Positions 43,233 to 53,070 of a stretch of DNA of 64,000 nt are shown here, one piece after another. This DNA comes from Pseudomonadota bacterium. GTDB lineage: Bacteria > Pseudomonadota > Alphaproteobacteria > Acetobacterales > Acetobacteraceae. The position numbers and the translations under genes were made by a program. The DNA is taken from the NCBI GenBank assembly GCA_021816925.1, contig JAKAWQ010000004.1:62001-126000 (forward strand), given 5' to 3'. The notes below the pieces were generated by a model. That model made no database searches and was not told the origin of the DNA. It saw only the letters and a program-made list of their open reading frames with translations. Positions within the stretch are counted from its first letter, which is position 1. Every line of letters begins with the position of its first letter.

Positions 43233-44372
43233 ATGAAGATCACCGAGGTTCGCACTCACGTTCTGGAGGCAACGCTTTCGCAGCCCTTCGCCTATTCGCG
43301 CGCCTGGTACGACCGGCGCACGGCAATGATCGTCGAGATCGAAACGGACGACGGGCTGACTGGCTGGGGCGAGAGCTACGGGCCGGCGCGGATCACGGCG
43401 GCGGCGGTCAAGGCCATGGCACCCTGGCTGATCGGGGAAGATCCGCTCTGCACCGAGCATCTTTGGCAGGAGCTCTATGCCAGTCTGCGCGATCACGGGC
43501 AGAAGGGCGTCATCGTGCAGGCGCTGAGCGGGATCGACATTGCGCTCTGGGACATCAAGGGCAAGCATTTCGGCGTTCCGGTCTCGCGGCTGATGGGCGG
43601 GCCGTTGCGGGAGGGGGTGCGCGCCTATGCGACGGGGCTCTATCGGCGGCGCTCGGGAGATCCGCTCCGGTATCTTGCGGAAGAGGCCGCCGGATACGCG
43701 GCCGAGGGGTTCGGCGCGGTGAAGCTCAAAGTGGGGTTCGGCGTGGAAGAGGATGCGCGGGCGACGGCGGCGGTGCGTGAGGCAATCGGGCCCGATGTGG
43801 GCCTGATGGTGGATGCGAACCACGCCTACGATCCGATCGAAGCCATCCGGCTCGGCCGGAAGATCGAGCGCTACGACATCGCGTGGTTCGAGGAGCCGGT
43901 GCCGCCAGAGGATCTCGCGGGCTACCGGGCGGTGAAAGCCGCCCTCCCCTTCCCCATCGCCGGCGGCGAATGCGAGTTCACGCGCTTCGGTTTTCGCGAT
44001 CTCTTCGTTTCGCACGCGCTCGACATTGCCGAGCCCGACACCTGCGCGGCCGGCGGACTCTCGGAATGCAAGAAGATCGCCGACATGGCGGTTGCTTTCG
44101 GCATCCGTTACAACCCCCATGTCTGGGGCACCGGCATCGCGATCGCCGCCTCCCTCCAGTTGCTCGCTGTGCTGCCGCCGCACACGCCGCCCGCACTTTC
44201 CGCGCTCGAACCGATGCTCGAATTCGATCGCACCGAACACCCGATCCGCGCGGCGCTGCTCAGCGCCCCGATCGAACACGATCGCGGCGTCGTGCGCATT
44301 CCCGCCGCCCCGGGCCTCGGCATCTCGGTCGATCGTGAGGCGCTCGTGCGGTTTGGGGCGCGCGGGGCGTAA
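43233..44372 (+). CDS. Mandelate racemase/muconate lactonizing enzyme family protein (probable sugar-acid dehydratase or racemase)
   Basis: Enolase-superfamily protein of 379 residues. The capping domain is followed by the barrel with KLKVG (about 163-167), metal ligands in LMVDANHAYDP, WFEEPVPPED and GGECEFTR, and the C-terminal PHVWGTGIAIAA with a catalytic His. These suit the MR subgroup. The exact substrate is not readable. AGGAG lies upstream of the ATG. Confidence 0.88.
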   Translation: MKITEVRTHVLEATLSQPFAYSRAWYDRRTAMIVEIETDDGLTGWGESYGPARITAAAVKAMAPWLIGEDPLCTEHLWQELYASLRDHGQKGVIVQALSGIDIALWDIKGKHFGVPVSRLMGGPLREGVRAYATGLYRRRSGDPLRYLAEEAAGYAAEGFGAVKLKVGFGVEEDARATAAVREAIGPDVGLMVDANHAYDPIEAIRLGRKIERYDIAWFEEPVPPEDLAGYRAVKAALPFPIAGGECEFTRFGFRDLFVSHALDIAEPDTCAAGGLSECKKIADMAVAFGIRYNPHVWGTGIAIAASLQLLAVLPPHTPPALSALEPMLEFDRTEHPIRAALLSAPIEHDRGVVRIPAAPGLGISVDREALVRFGARGA

Positions 44373-45066
44373 GAACTTCGGGAGATTGTCCCGGCGCGGA
44401 GCGCTGGGCGGCGGGCCTCCGCGCGAGCATGCTTTTGCTGCCGCCTCCGCCGCGCCCTGCGCACGGTCGGTACTCTGGTTTGGACTTTCCCGTGGAGGTG
44501 ATGCAATCGATCTGCCAAGCACTCCGCGCAGAATTGGCGGTAAGCGGGTCGCGCGATCCAAACTATTTCTATTTCCGGGATGCTCGTCCGAGCGTGGCTG
44601 TCGAGGCACTAAACCCAACCCGCGAAGCGGCTCCGCATCAGTCCGATCCGACCGTACTCAACTTTCGTGCCGTGGTTCCCGCCGGCGGCGTCGGCGACGC
44701 ACCTCGCCTCCGAGTGCGTGTGCAGGCGAGCAACCTCAGGCGACTCATCGAGAAATTCCCTCGCTTTTCGATCTGCTTCCAGCGCGGCAATTTTCTCGGG
44801 CAGGTAAAAGTGAGCGACGAACAGTCCGAAGGCAGCCGGTAAAGACTGTGGTTTGCGAACGTTACCTCTGAGCCAGCTAACGTCGGACACAAAAGCCACC
44901 TGCTGAGGGACTGGGATACTCGCGCAGAGGGGCCAGCATGCGCTAGAACGTCGCAGGTGCAGGCGCCCTCTCCGGCCCTGCTTGTCGCCAGCGCGCATCT
45001 GGCGTGCGCGTCCCCCGGTGAGGTCGAAACCGGTCGAGCTGGTGCCGGAAACCTTTGGAGGAAAAA
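44373..45066. other. Long non-coding or decayed stretch
   Basis: Lower in GC than its surroundings. Two mutually antisense frames compete: 44429..44842 on plus and 44609..44998 on minus. The minus frame has a soluble-protein look (LPEKIAALEADRKAREFLDE, then EYGRIGLMRSRFAGWV at its end), but I recognise neither and see no ribosome binding site. Could be the remnant of a mobile or transferred gene. Confidence 0.35.
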
Positions 45067-45696
45067 ATGTCCCTGACCGCCTGGATTGCCTTCACACTGG
45101 CCTACACGCTGATGGCGGCGGCGCCGGCGCCGGTCATTTTGCTGGTCGTTTCCTATGCGATTGCATATGGGCGGAGAACCGCAGCGTCCGTTGTGGCCGG
45201 CACGGTGCTCGGCGATGCAACGTGCCTCGCCGCCGCCGTGTTCGGCGCGGGCGCGCTCCTCGCGACCTCCGCGGTCGCATTCACCGCACTCAAGCTCGCC
45301 GGGGCTGCATATCTGGTTTTTCTCGGCCTCAAGTTGTGGAAGGCACCGCCTGTGCCGGCCGCGATCGACGCCGGCGCGCGGCCGCGCTCCCCCGGCAAGT
45401 CCTTCCTGCACGCTTGGCTCACCACCGTCTTCAATCCGAAATCGGTGCTCTTCTTCATGGTGTTCGCGCCGCAGTTCATGGGCCTGCACGCGCGTTTTCT
45501 GCCCGAACTCGCGGCGATGGAAGCGAGCGTGCTCGCCGCAGGCATCATGGTGGACGGTTCCTATTCGGCGTTTGCGGCGGGCCTCCGCCGCTTCATCCGC
45601 GCGCCCGGCGCGCAGCGAACGGTGAACCGGCTGACCGGAGGGACCTTGGTCGCGGAAGGCGTGCTGGCGGCGTTCTGGCGAAGCGTTGCCTTGTAG
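45067..45696 (+). CDS. LysE/RhtB family amino-acid exporter
   Basis: Inner-membrane protein of 209 residues with about six hydrophobic segments. Family marks are APAPVILLVVSYAIAYGRR in helix 1, FTALKLAGAAYLVFLGLKLW and the NPKS motif in TTVFNPKSVLFFMVFAPQF. GGAGG lies 5 bp before the ATG at 45067. It stands alone between non-coding stretches. Confidence 0.9.
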   Translation: MSLTAWIAFTLAYTLMAAAPAPVILLVVSYAIAYGRRTAASVVAGTVLGDATCLAAAVFGAGALLATSAVAFTALKLAGAAYLVFLGLKLWKAPPVPAAIDAGARPRSPGKSFLHAWLTTVFNPKSVLFFMVFAPQFMGLHARFLPELAAMEASVLAAGIMVDGSYSAFAAGLRRFIRAPGAQRTVNRLTGGTLVAEGVLAAFWRSVAL

Positions 45697-45930
45697 CGGT
45701 GTTCCTTGCGGTTGGCTCGTCGGATGTTTGAATTTGCCCGATGATCGAGACGATGCTGATGCGGCCCGAGCCCGTCCGTGATCTCGTGCGGCGGAGGCGC
45801 GACATTGATCCCAAATTCGATCGGACCTCCGCTCATCGCCCGTAACGATCCCTGCGCCATCCCGGTCGGCTGAACCGGCGTACCCCCGGGTGCTTGTTCG
45901 CTGGCGCCGCCTCGGGCGAGGGTCCCACGC

Positions 45931-46890
45931 ATGATCACCATTGCCTGGCTGCTTGCCTTCGCCGGTGGAACGGCCGTCATCGTCTGGGGCGCGGAAGCCT
46001 TTGCCGAGCACCTCGGCGCCGCGTCGGTCAGGCTCGGGGTCAGCGCCTTTGCCCTCGCCCTCCTGCTCGCCGGTGCAGAACCGGAGGAACTCGCAACCGT
46101 GGTGGTCGCGGCGCTCCGCGGCTCGCCTGGGATCGCGCTCGGCGATGTGATCGGCGCCAACGTGACGATCTGCCTGGTGGCACTCGGCATCGGCGCCTGG
46201 ATCACCGAGCTGCCGTTCCGCCGCGCCGTCATGCGCTACGCTCTCTTGGGCCTGCCGCTCGGAGCGATCGCGACCTGCATGGCCTGGAACGGGCGTGTCG
46301 GCCGGGGCGACGGCGTTGTTCTGGTGCTGCTCTATGCGGCCTACGTCGGCGCCATCTGGTTCGCGGAACGCCGCCCGCCAGCGCTCGGCGAAGTGGGCGA
46401 ACTGGCGGAGGCGCGCGAGGCCGCGGCGAAGGGAAAGTCCGGCCGCGTCGGGCCGGACCTCGTGATGGTCCTCGCCGGGGTGCTCGCTATGGCGGGCGGG
46501 GCCAGCCTCCTTGTCTACGCCGTGCAGCAGATCAGCGGCGCGCAGGCGATGCAGACAAGGCTCGGCCTCACCATCGTCGGGTTCGCGACCGGGTTCGAAC
46601 TGGTGGTGCTGGCTTGGTCGGCCGCGCGGCGCGGGATTTCCGAGGCGGCCGTCGCGGGCGTTGTCGGGTCGTTCGCCTACAACGTCACGATGACGCTCGG
46701 CGCCGGCGCCCTGGTGCGCCCGCTTGCGATCATCGATGCGGCCCTGCTCCGGCTGCCCTTGTTGATGATGCTCGCCGCGCTCGCCCTCGTCGTCCTGTTG
46801 TCCGCGCGACGCGGCACTCTTGGGCGCGCCGAAGCGCTCATCCTGTTGCTGGGCTACCCGGTTTTCGTCGTGGTGAGCCTCGTTGCGTGA
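45931..46890 (+). CDS. Sodium/calcium exchanger (CaCA) family membrane protein
   Basis: Membrane protein of 319 residues with ten or so hydrophobic segments in two inverted halves. The alpha-1 repeat is GAEPEELATVVVAALRGSPG followed by IALGDVIGANV, and alpha-2 is GFATGFELVVLAWSAARRGI followed by VAGVVGSFAYNV. Both keep the acidic residue of the ion site. It would exchange Ca2+ or other cations against Na+ or H+. 45697-45930 upstream has nothing recognisable. Confidence 0.85.
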   Translation: MITIAWLLAFAGGTAVIVWGAEAFAEHLGAASVRLGVSAFALALLLAGAEPEELATVVVAALRGSPGIALGDVIGANVTICLVALGIGAWITELPFRRAVMRYALLGLPLGAIATCMAWNGRVGRGDGVVLVLLYAAYVGAIWFAERRPPALGEVGELAEAREAAAKGKSGRVGPDLVMVLAGVLAMAGGASLLVYAVQQISGAQAMQTRLGLTIVGFATGFELVVLAWSAARRGISEAAVAGVVGSFAYNVTMTLGAGALVRPLAIIDAALLRLPLLMMLAALALVVLLSARRGTLGRAEALILLLGYPVFVVVSLVA

Positions 46891-46989
46891 AGGCCGCGGC
46901 CCGGGGCGCAGCGAGGGCCGGCCCGGGGGGGACGACCGCGTGGGCCGATCGGCCTATCATCCGCGGGAGACAAGACGGGGAGAAGAACG

Positions 46990-48489
46990 ATGCCGGAGCA
47001 GATCCTCCACTTCATCAACGGACGGAAGGTTTCGGGCAAGAGCGGACGTTCGGGGCCTGTGTTCAACCCGGCGACGGGAAAGCAAAGCGGCGTCGTTCCG
47101 TTCGCCGGTGAGGCAGAGATGGATGAGGCGGTGAGCGCGGCCAGAGCCGCGTTTCCGGGCTGGGCCGGAACCCCGCCGCTCCGCCGCGCGCGCATCCTGA
47201 GCCGGTTCCTGAGGCTGCTCGAGGAAAACGCGGACGGGCTCGCGAAGATCATCAGCGCGGAGCACGGGAAGGTGCTGTCCGATGCGCGAGGGGAAGTGAC
47301 GCGCGGGATCGAGGTCGTCGAATTCGCCACGGGAGCCCCGAGCCTCCTCAAAGGCGAGATCAGCGAAAACGTCGGCACGGGCGTGGATTGCCACGCCGTG
47401 CACCAGCCGCTCGGCGTGGTGGCCGGAATCACGCCGTTCAATTTCCCGGCGATGGTGCCGATGTGGATGTTCCCGGTCGCACTCGCCTGCGGAAACTGCT
47501 TCATCCTCAAGCCTTCCGAGCGGGATCCTTCGGCCGGCGTCAGGCTTGCCGAACTTGCCATGGAAGCCGGACTGCCGGCTGGCGTCTTGCAGGTCATGCA
47601 CGGGGACAAGGCGGCGGTGGACGCGATCCTCCGCCATCCCGGGATCGCCGCGGTGAGCTTCGTCGGCTCGACCCCGATCGCGCGCTACATCTACGCAACC
47701 GCGGCGGCGAACGGAAAACGCTGTCAGGCGCTCGGCGGGGCCAAGAACCACATGGTGGTGTTGCCGGACGCGGATATGGACCAGGCAGTGGATGCGCTGA
47801 TGGGCGCGGCCTACGGCTCGGCGGGCGAGCGCTGCATGGCGGTCTCGGTTGCGGTGCCGGTCGGGAAGAAGACCGCCGAGACGCTGGTGGAGCGGCTCGA
47901 GCCGCGCGTGCGCACGCTGAAAATCGGGCCGGGGACGGACCCCGAGGCAGAGATGGGTCCGCTCGTCACGCGCCAGCATCTCGAGCGCGTGCGCGACTAT
48001 ATCGAGGCAGGGGAGAAAGGAGGCGCGAAGCTCGTCGTGGATGGGCGCGGCTTCCGCATGCAGGGCTACGAGGAAGGCTTCTTCATCGGAGGAAGCCTCT
48101 TCGATCATGTGTTGCCTGAGATGAAGATCTGGAAGGAGGAGATTTTCGGCCCCGTGCTCTCGGTGGTGCGGGCGGAGAATTTCCAGGCGGCGACAAAGTT
48201 GATCAACAGCCACGAGTTTGCCAACGGCACCGCGATCTTCACGCGCGACGGCGATGCGGCGCGGGAGTTCGCCGCCGGGATCGAGGTCGGGATGGTCGGG
48301 GTCAACGTGCCGATTCCAGTTCCGATGGCGTTTCATTCCTTCGGCGGATGGAAATCCTCGCTGTTCGGCGATCATCCGACGCACGGGCCGGAGGGGGTGC
48401 GGTTTTACACGCGGCTCAAGACGATCACGTCGCGCTGGCCGGCGGGGATCCGGGCGGGCGCGGAGTACGTGATGCCGACGATGCGCTAA
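46990..48489 (+). CDS. mmsA: Methylmalonate-semialdehyde dehydrogenase (CoA-acylating)
   Basis: Protein of 499 residues. It has [15 protein letters not shown], the substrate-pocket stretch [50 protein letters not shown] and the catalytic Cys in [14 protein letters not shown], all characteristic of the CoA-dependent MmsA/IolA group. It converts methylmalonate semialdehyde to propionyl-CoA (valine or myo-inositol catabolism). The mmsB dehydrogenase is not adjacent. Confidence 0.95.
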   Translation: MPEQILHFINGRKVSGKSGRSGPVFNPATGKQSGVVPFAGEAEMDEAVSAARAAFPGWAGTPPLRRARILSRFLRLLEENADGLAKIISAEHGKVLSDARGEVTRGIEVVEFATGAPSLLKGEISENVGTGVDCHAVHQPLGVVAGITPFNFPAMVPMWMFPVALACGNCFILKPSERDPSAGVRLAELAMEAGLPAGVLQVMHGDKAAVDAILRHPGIAAVSFVGSTPIARYIYATAAANGKRCQALGGAKNHMVVLPDADMDQAVDALMGAAYGSAGERCMAVSVAVPVGKKTAETLVERLEPRVRTLKIGPGTDPEAEMGPLVTRQHLERVRDYIEAGEKGGAKLVVDGRGFRMQGYEEGFFIGGSLFDHVLPEMKIWKEEIFGPVLSVVRAENFQAATKLINSHEFANGTAIFTRDGDAAREFAAGIEVGMVGVNVPIPVPMAFHSFGGWKSSLFGDHPTHGPEGVRFYTRLKTITSRWPAGIRAGAEYVMPTMR

Positions 48490-48511
48490 GCGCATGCCAT
48501 GAGCGGCGGGG

Positions 48512-49339
48512 ATGGCGGGCTCGCTCAGCCCGGCGCTCCATCAGCAGGAGGGCGAGGCGCAGGGGCTGATCTATCTCTATCGGAGGATCGACCTCGAGCG
48601 GCTTGGGCTCGAGGCGAAGGCGCTTGGCGAATTGCTGACGGCGGCCGAGCGGATGGGCTTTGACGGGCTCAACATCACCCATCCCTGCAAGCAGCGCGTG
48701 GTGCCGCTGCTCGATCAGCTTTCGGAGGAGGCGGATGCGCTCGGCGCCGTCAACACGGTGGTGCTGAGCGGGGGACGGCGGGTCGGCCACAACACCGACT
48801 GGTTCGGGTTTGCCGAGAATTTCCGGCGGTTCTTGCCGGGTGCGCCGCTCGGCCGTGTCGCGCTCCTCGGCGCGGGCGGCGCAGGCGCGGCGGCTGCCTA
48901 TGCGCTGGCGAGGCTCGGCGCGCGCGAGATTGCCGTCGCGGATGTGGAACTGGCGCGCGCCGCGGCGCTCGCCGAAACGATCGCGGCGCGGTTCGGTGCC
49001 GGCCGCGCGAGGACGGCGGGACGCGTGGAGGAAGCCGTTGTGGGGGCGGACGGGGTGGTCAACGCGACGCCGGTCGGGATGACGGGGCATCCGGGGATAT
49101 CGGTTTCGGCAGGGTTGCTCCGGCCCGCGATGTGGGTGGCGGATATCGTCTATTTCCCGCTCGAAACGGCGCTCCTGGCCGCCGCGCGACGGGCGGGCTG
49201 CCGAACGCTTTCGGGCGGCGGCATGGCCGTCTTTCAGGCGGCCGAGGGGTTCCAGCTCTTCAGCGGCGTCGCGCCGGACGCGGAGCGCATGCTCGCGCAT
49301 TTCGCGGCGCTCAGCGGGTTCGATGCCGGAAGGGGATGA
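48512..49339 (+). CDS. aroE: Shikimate/quinate dehydrogenase, N-terminally short
   Basis: Protein of 275 residues. The shikimate-binding SLSPALH lies at residues 4-10, the catalytic Lys in FDGLNITHPCKQ and Asp in GHNTDWFGF, and the dinucleotide site in LLGAGGAGAAAAYAL. Most family members begin about ten residues earlier with a beta strand (GLIG...). Here an in-frame TGA (48500-48502) prevents extension, so the first strand is missing or the start is frameshifted. The YLYRRIDLERLGL stretch resembles the quinate/shikimate subgroup. Confidence 0.85.
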   Translation: MAGSLSPALHQQEGEAQGLIYLYRRIDLERLGLEAKALGELLTAAERMGFDGLNITHPCKQRVVPLLDQLSEEADALGAVNTVVLSGGRRVGHNTDWFGFAENFRRFLPGAPLGRVALLGAGGAGAAAAYALARLGAREIAVADVELARAAALAETIAARFGAGRARTAGRVEEAVVGADGVVNATPVGMTGHPGISVSAGLLRPAMWVADIVYFPLETALLAAARRAGCRTLSGGGMAVFQAAEGFQLFSGVAPDAERMLAHFAALSGFDAGRG

Positions 49340-50876
49340 GACGGCGGCGGGCGCGTCGCCGCCCAACCGGAGGACGCTCGTGGCGCCTTGGTACGGCGCC
49401 TATCTCATCCTCGGCCTCATCAACTCGGGCCTGCTGCCGTTCCTGCTGCCGCTTGTGGTGGCGGGGCACGGCGGCGGCGTGGGCAATGTCGCCTATGTCG
49501 TCGGCGCCTATTACGCGGGGCTCCTGCCGGCGCCGCTCTTGGGCGTGCTGGTCGAGCGCCGGCGCCTCTTCCGGCTCGTCTTCTTCGGCGGCTTCGCGAC
49601 GCTGGCGATCGGCCTCGCTGGACTGCCGGCGGCGCGCCCGGCGGATGCAAGTGCCGCGCTCGCTTCGCTGATGGGACTCGGCGCCGGCGCGGTGGCCACG
49701 GTTGCGCCGCTCTTCATCATCGATTTTGCTCCGAAGTCGGAGTGGGAGCCGCGCATCGGCTGGCTGCAGAGCTTCAACGGCGCCGGGCAGCTTGTCGGCC
49801 TCCTGCTCGGCGGCGTGATCGCGGAAGGTCCGCTCGCGCGCGGCTTCTGGCTGGCGGCAGCGTTTGCGCTGGCGGCGCTGGCGATCGGCCGCGTGGGCCT
49901 GCCGGTCAAGGGCGGGCGGCGCGCAGAGCGAAGCCGCCACGCGATTCGCCGGCCGCGGCTCGACTGGGCGGGGCTGATGCGCGCCTTCCAGCCGGGGCCA
50001 GGGGGCGGGCTCTTGCAGCATTCGCATCACCTGCAAAGGGCAGCACTCGCCTGGGTGCCTGACGTGCTCGGCGGGCGCTTCGGCCGCTTCCTGCTCGCCT
50101 GGTTCGCATGGAATTTCGGGGTGGCGCCGTTCTTCGCCTACTACCCGCTCCTGATGCAGGAGAGCTTCGGTGTGGCGCCGGCGACGACCGCGTTCCTCTA
50201 TGCGCTCGGGGCAGCGATCTCCATCGGGCTCTTCGTGCTGGCGGGATGGGCGGCGCGACGCTACGGCGGGCCGCAGATCTTCCGCACCGGGCTCGCGGTG
50301 CGCACCGGCGGCTTCGTGCTGCTTCTCCTGCTCCAGACGGGCCTCATCATCATTCCCGGCGCCGCGGTGGTGGCGCCGGCGGGCTTCCTGCTGGTCGTGC
50401 TGGCTTGGCCGCTGCTCAGTGTTTCGGGCACCGGGCTGGCGGCGGGGCTCACTCCCATCGGCGAGGGCGCGGCGATGGGCCTTCTCTCGGCCAGCGGGGC
50501 GCTCGCGACCGTGCTCGGCACTTTCCTCGGCGGTCCGCTCGTGCAGGGGTTCGGCTTCGCGGCCGTGTTCCCGTTGGCACTCGCCGGGCTTGCCGGCGCG
50601 GCGGCGCTGATGGTCGGCGGCGCCGGGCCGGACACGGCCGCGGCGGGTGCGGGCGAAAAGGGTCCCGCTGACGCGGGGCCGGTCGAAGAGACAGGCCGAG
50701 GATTCGGTCAAACGACCGCGGCGATGATCCTGTCGGCCTCCGCCTCGCCGAAGACCTTGACCGTCGTCGTCCGCAAATTTCCCTTCGAAGCCAGAGACAG
50801 GACAAATCCGGCCATCGCTTCGTCGCTGGCTGCCTCCGCGTGGACGATGAGATCGTACGCTCCCAATGCCATATAG
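49323..50876 (+). CDS. MFS transporter with a long tail running antisense to the next gene
   Basis: Major facilitator of 517 residues with about 12 hydrophobic segments (APWYGAYLILGLINSGLLPF; GLVERRR-like loop 2-3; SGALATVLGTFLGGPLVQGF). It begins inside the aroE 3' end (17-bp overlap). The last roughly 75 residues are not membrane-like, and the final 169 bp lie antisense to the GYD gene, so the natural stop has probably been lost or frameshifted. Confidence 0.8.
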   Translation: MPEGDETAAGASPPNRRTLVAPWYGAYLILGLINSGLLPFLLPLVVAGHGGGVGNVAYVVGAYYAGLLPAPLLGVLVERRRLFRLVFFGGFATLAIGLAGLPAARPADASAALASLMGLGAGAVATVAPLFIIDFAPKSEWEPRIGWLQSFNGAGQLVGLLLGGVIAEGPLARGFWLAAAFALAALAIGRVGLPVKGGRRAERSRHAIRRPRLDWAGLMRAFQPGPGGGLLQHSHHLQRAALAWVPDVLGGRFGRFLLAWFAWNFGVAPFFAYYPLLMQESFGVAPATTAFLYALGAAISIGLFVLAGWAARRYGGPQIFRTGLAVRTGGFVLLLLLQTGLIIIPGAAVVAPAGFLLVVLAWPLLSVSGTGLAAGLTPIGEGAAMGLLSASGALATVLGTFLGGPLVQGFGFAAVFPLALAGLAGAAALMVGGAGPDTAAAGAGEKGPADAGPVEETGRGFGQTTAAMILSASASPKTLTVVVRKFPFEARDRTNPAIASSLAASAWTMRSYAPNAI

Positions 50877-51001
50877 CCGGCCTTGAGCTCGACACCGAAC
50901 TTCTTGCCGAGTTCCCTGGCGGCGGCGCGCCGGCTTGGCACGTCCTTGACGGACCGAATACCCTGATCGGTGTAGTTGCAGAGAAGGAAGTATGCTGGCA
51001 T
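50708..51001 (-). CDS. GYD domain protein
   Basis: Protein of 97 residues matching the small GYD-domain family (PF08734-like): FLLCNYTDQGIRSVKDVPSR, YMALGAYDLIVHAEAASDEA, VLSLASKGNLRTTTVKVFGE. A ferredoxin-like fold of unknown function. AAAGGAGGAATGTC just ahead of the ATG is a strong ribosome binding site, which supports this strand over the MFS tail opposite. Confidence 0.85.
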   Translation of the reverse strand: MPAYFLLCNYTDQGIRSVKDVPSRRAAARELGKKFGVELKAGYMALGAYDLIVHAEAASDEAMAGFVLSLASKGNLRTTTVKVFGEAEADRIIAAVV

Positions 51002-51196
51002 GACATTCCTCCTTTGATGATGGATTGCTGGGTCTCTCTAGGCCCACGCGGATAATGATACCATCGCAACATTCCGGATAGAATCGCATTCGACATGGGC
51101 GGCAGTGTTCCCCGGCACCTGGCGGAGCGGCCGCACAGGATTTGCCAGCGCGGGCGAGACCGCCGATGATGAGACGGGTTTCGTGGAGACACGTCG

Positions 51197-53014
51197 ATGG
51201 ATGCACCCGGGCCCATTCCCTACTCCGACGAGAAGCTCGCGCGGATCCTGGGCTCCGTGCGCACGATCGCGCTCGTCGGCGCCTCGCCCGATTGGAACCG
51301 GCCGAGCTACTTCGTCATGAAGTACCTTCAGGGCAAGGGATTCCGCGTGATCCCGGTGAACCCGGCGCTCGCCGGGACGATGCTCCTCGGCGAGCACGTG
51401 TACTCGCGGCTTTCCGAGATTCCCGAGCCCGTGGAGATGGTCGAGGTCTTTCGCGCGGCGCGGCATGTCGGACCGATCGTCGAGGAGGCGATCGGGATCG
51501 GCGCCAAGGTGGTCTGGATGCAGCTTGGCGTGCGCAACGAAGAGGCGGCGGCGAAGGCAGAGGCCGCCGGGCTCGAGGTGGTGATGGACCGCTGCCCGAA
51601 GATCGAATTCGGCCGGCTCGCCGGCGAGCTTTCCTGGAGCGGCGTGAATTCCGGCATCCTGCGCAACCGCCCGGCCGAAGCGCCGAAGGAAGCCCACCGC
51701 AAGCCCAGCCGGCACGGCGGGAGCAACGCCGGCGGGAATCAGGCCTTCGGGTTCGAGACGCGCGCGATCCATGCCGGCGCCGCGCCCGATCCCACCACCA
51801 AGGCACGCATCACGCCGATATACCAGACGACTTCCTACGTGTTCGACGATGTCGATCACGCGGCCTCACTCTTCAACTTGCACAATTTCGGCTATCTCTA
51901 TTCGAGGCTGACCAATCCCACGGTCTCAGTGCTCGAGGAGCGGGTGGCGAGCCTCGAAGGCGGGCGCGCGGGGTTGGCGTGCGCCTCGGGGCATGCAGCG
52001 CAGTTCCTGATCTTCTTCACCCTGCTCGAACCGGAAGACGAGTTCCTCGCCTCACGAAACCTCTACGGCGGATCGCTCACCCAGTTCGGGCTTTCGTTCA
52101 AGAAGCTCGGCTGGAAATGCCATTTCATCGATCCGCGCGAGCCCGAGAATTTTGCCCGCGCGCTTACGCCGCGCTCAAAGGCGATCTTCGTCGAGAGCCT
52201 GGCCAATCCGGGCGGCATCGTCGTCGATCTCGCCGCGATCGCGGCGATCGCGCACGGGGCTGGCATTCCGCTGATCGTCGATAACACGCTCGCGAGCCCC
52301 TTTCTCTGCCGCCCGATCGAATGGGGTGCGGATCTCGTCTGCCATTCGGCAACGAAGTTCCTGTCCGGCCACGGCAATGCGTTGGGCGGCGTGATCGTGG
52401 AATCGGGAAAATTCGACTGGAGCGCGGGCGGGCGGTTTCCTTCCCTCACCGATCCCGAGCCGGCCTATCACGGCCTCCGCTTCTACGAGAATTTCGGGGA
52501 CTTCGCTTTCACCACCAAGGCGCGCGCGGTGGCCTTGCGGGATTTCGGCCCAGCGCTTGCGCCGATGAACGCCTTCCTCACCATCATGGGGATCGAAACG
52601 CTGCCCGTCCGCATGGAACGCCACGTGGCGAACGCGTTGCGGGTCGCAGAATTCCTGGAGGGGCACAAGGCGGTGGCGTGGGTTTCCTATGCGGGGCTCG
52701 GAACGAGCCCGTATCGGCCGCTGGCGCGCAAATACCTGCCGCGCGGTGCCGGTGCCGTCCTCACCTTCGGCGTCAAGGGCGGCTTCGAGGCGGGCGTGCG
52801 CGCGGTCGAGAGCGTGCGGCTTTTTTCGCACCTCGCCAATATCGGGGACACGCGGAGCCTCATCCTGCATCCCGCCTCGACCACGCACCGGCAGTTGACG
52901 GACGAGCAGCGCCAAGCCGCCGGCGCCGGTCCGGACGTGATCCGCCTCTCGGTCGGGCTGGAAAGCGCCGAAGACCTTATCGCCGATCTCGACCAGGCGC
53001 TGGTAGAGGCCTAG
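51197..53014 (+). CDS. Fusion of a CoA-binding domain with O-acetylhomoserine sulfhydrylase
   Basis: Protein of 605 residues. Residues about 1-145 form a CoA_binding_2 (YccU-like) Rossmann domain (RTIALVGASPDWNRPSYFVM, FRVIPVNPALAG). After a linker (about 146-178) comes a full MetY-type PLP enzyme (TRAIHAGAAPDPTTKARITP, ARLTNPTVSVLEERVA-like, ACASGHAAQFLIFFTLLEP), with the PLP lysine in CHSATKFLSGHGNALGG. MetY makes homocysteine from O-acetylhomoserine and sulfide. In related genomes the two are often adjacent separate genes; here one frame joins them. Confidence 0.9.
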   Translation: MDAPGPIPYSDEKLARILGSVRTIALVGASPDWNRPSYFVMKYLQGKGFRVIPVNPALAGTMLLGEHVYSRLSEIPEPVEMVEVFRAARHVGPIVEEAIGIGAKVVWMQLGVRNEEAAAKAEAAGLEVVMDRCPKIEFGRLAGELSWSGVNSGILRNRPAEAPKEAHRKPSRHGGSNAGGNQAFGFETRAIHAGAAPDPTTKARITPIYQTTSYVFDDVDHAASLFNLHNFGYLYSRLTNPTVSVLEERVASLEGGRAGLACASGHAAQFLIFFTLLEPEDEFLASRNLYGGSLTQFGLSFKKLGWKCHFIDPREPENFARALTPRSKAIFVESLANPGGIVVDLAAIAAIAHGAGIPLIVDNTLASPFLCRPIEWGADLVCHSATKFLSGHGNALGGVIVESGKFDWSAGGRFPSLTDPEPAYHGLRFYENFGDFAFTTKARAVALRDFGPALAPMNAFLTIMGIETLPVRMERHVANALRVAEFLEGHKAVAWVSYAGLGTSPYRPLARKYLPRGAGAVLTFGVKGGFEAGVRAVESVRLFSHLANIGDTRSLILHPASTTHRQLTDEQRQAAGAGPDVIRLSVGLESAEDLIADLDQALVEA

Positions 53015-53070
53015 ACTGGCGCGTTGCGAAGACCACGATATCGGCCGCTAAGCGGCTGGAGGAGGAAACG

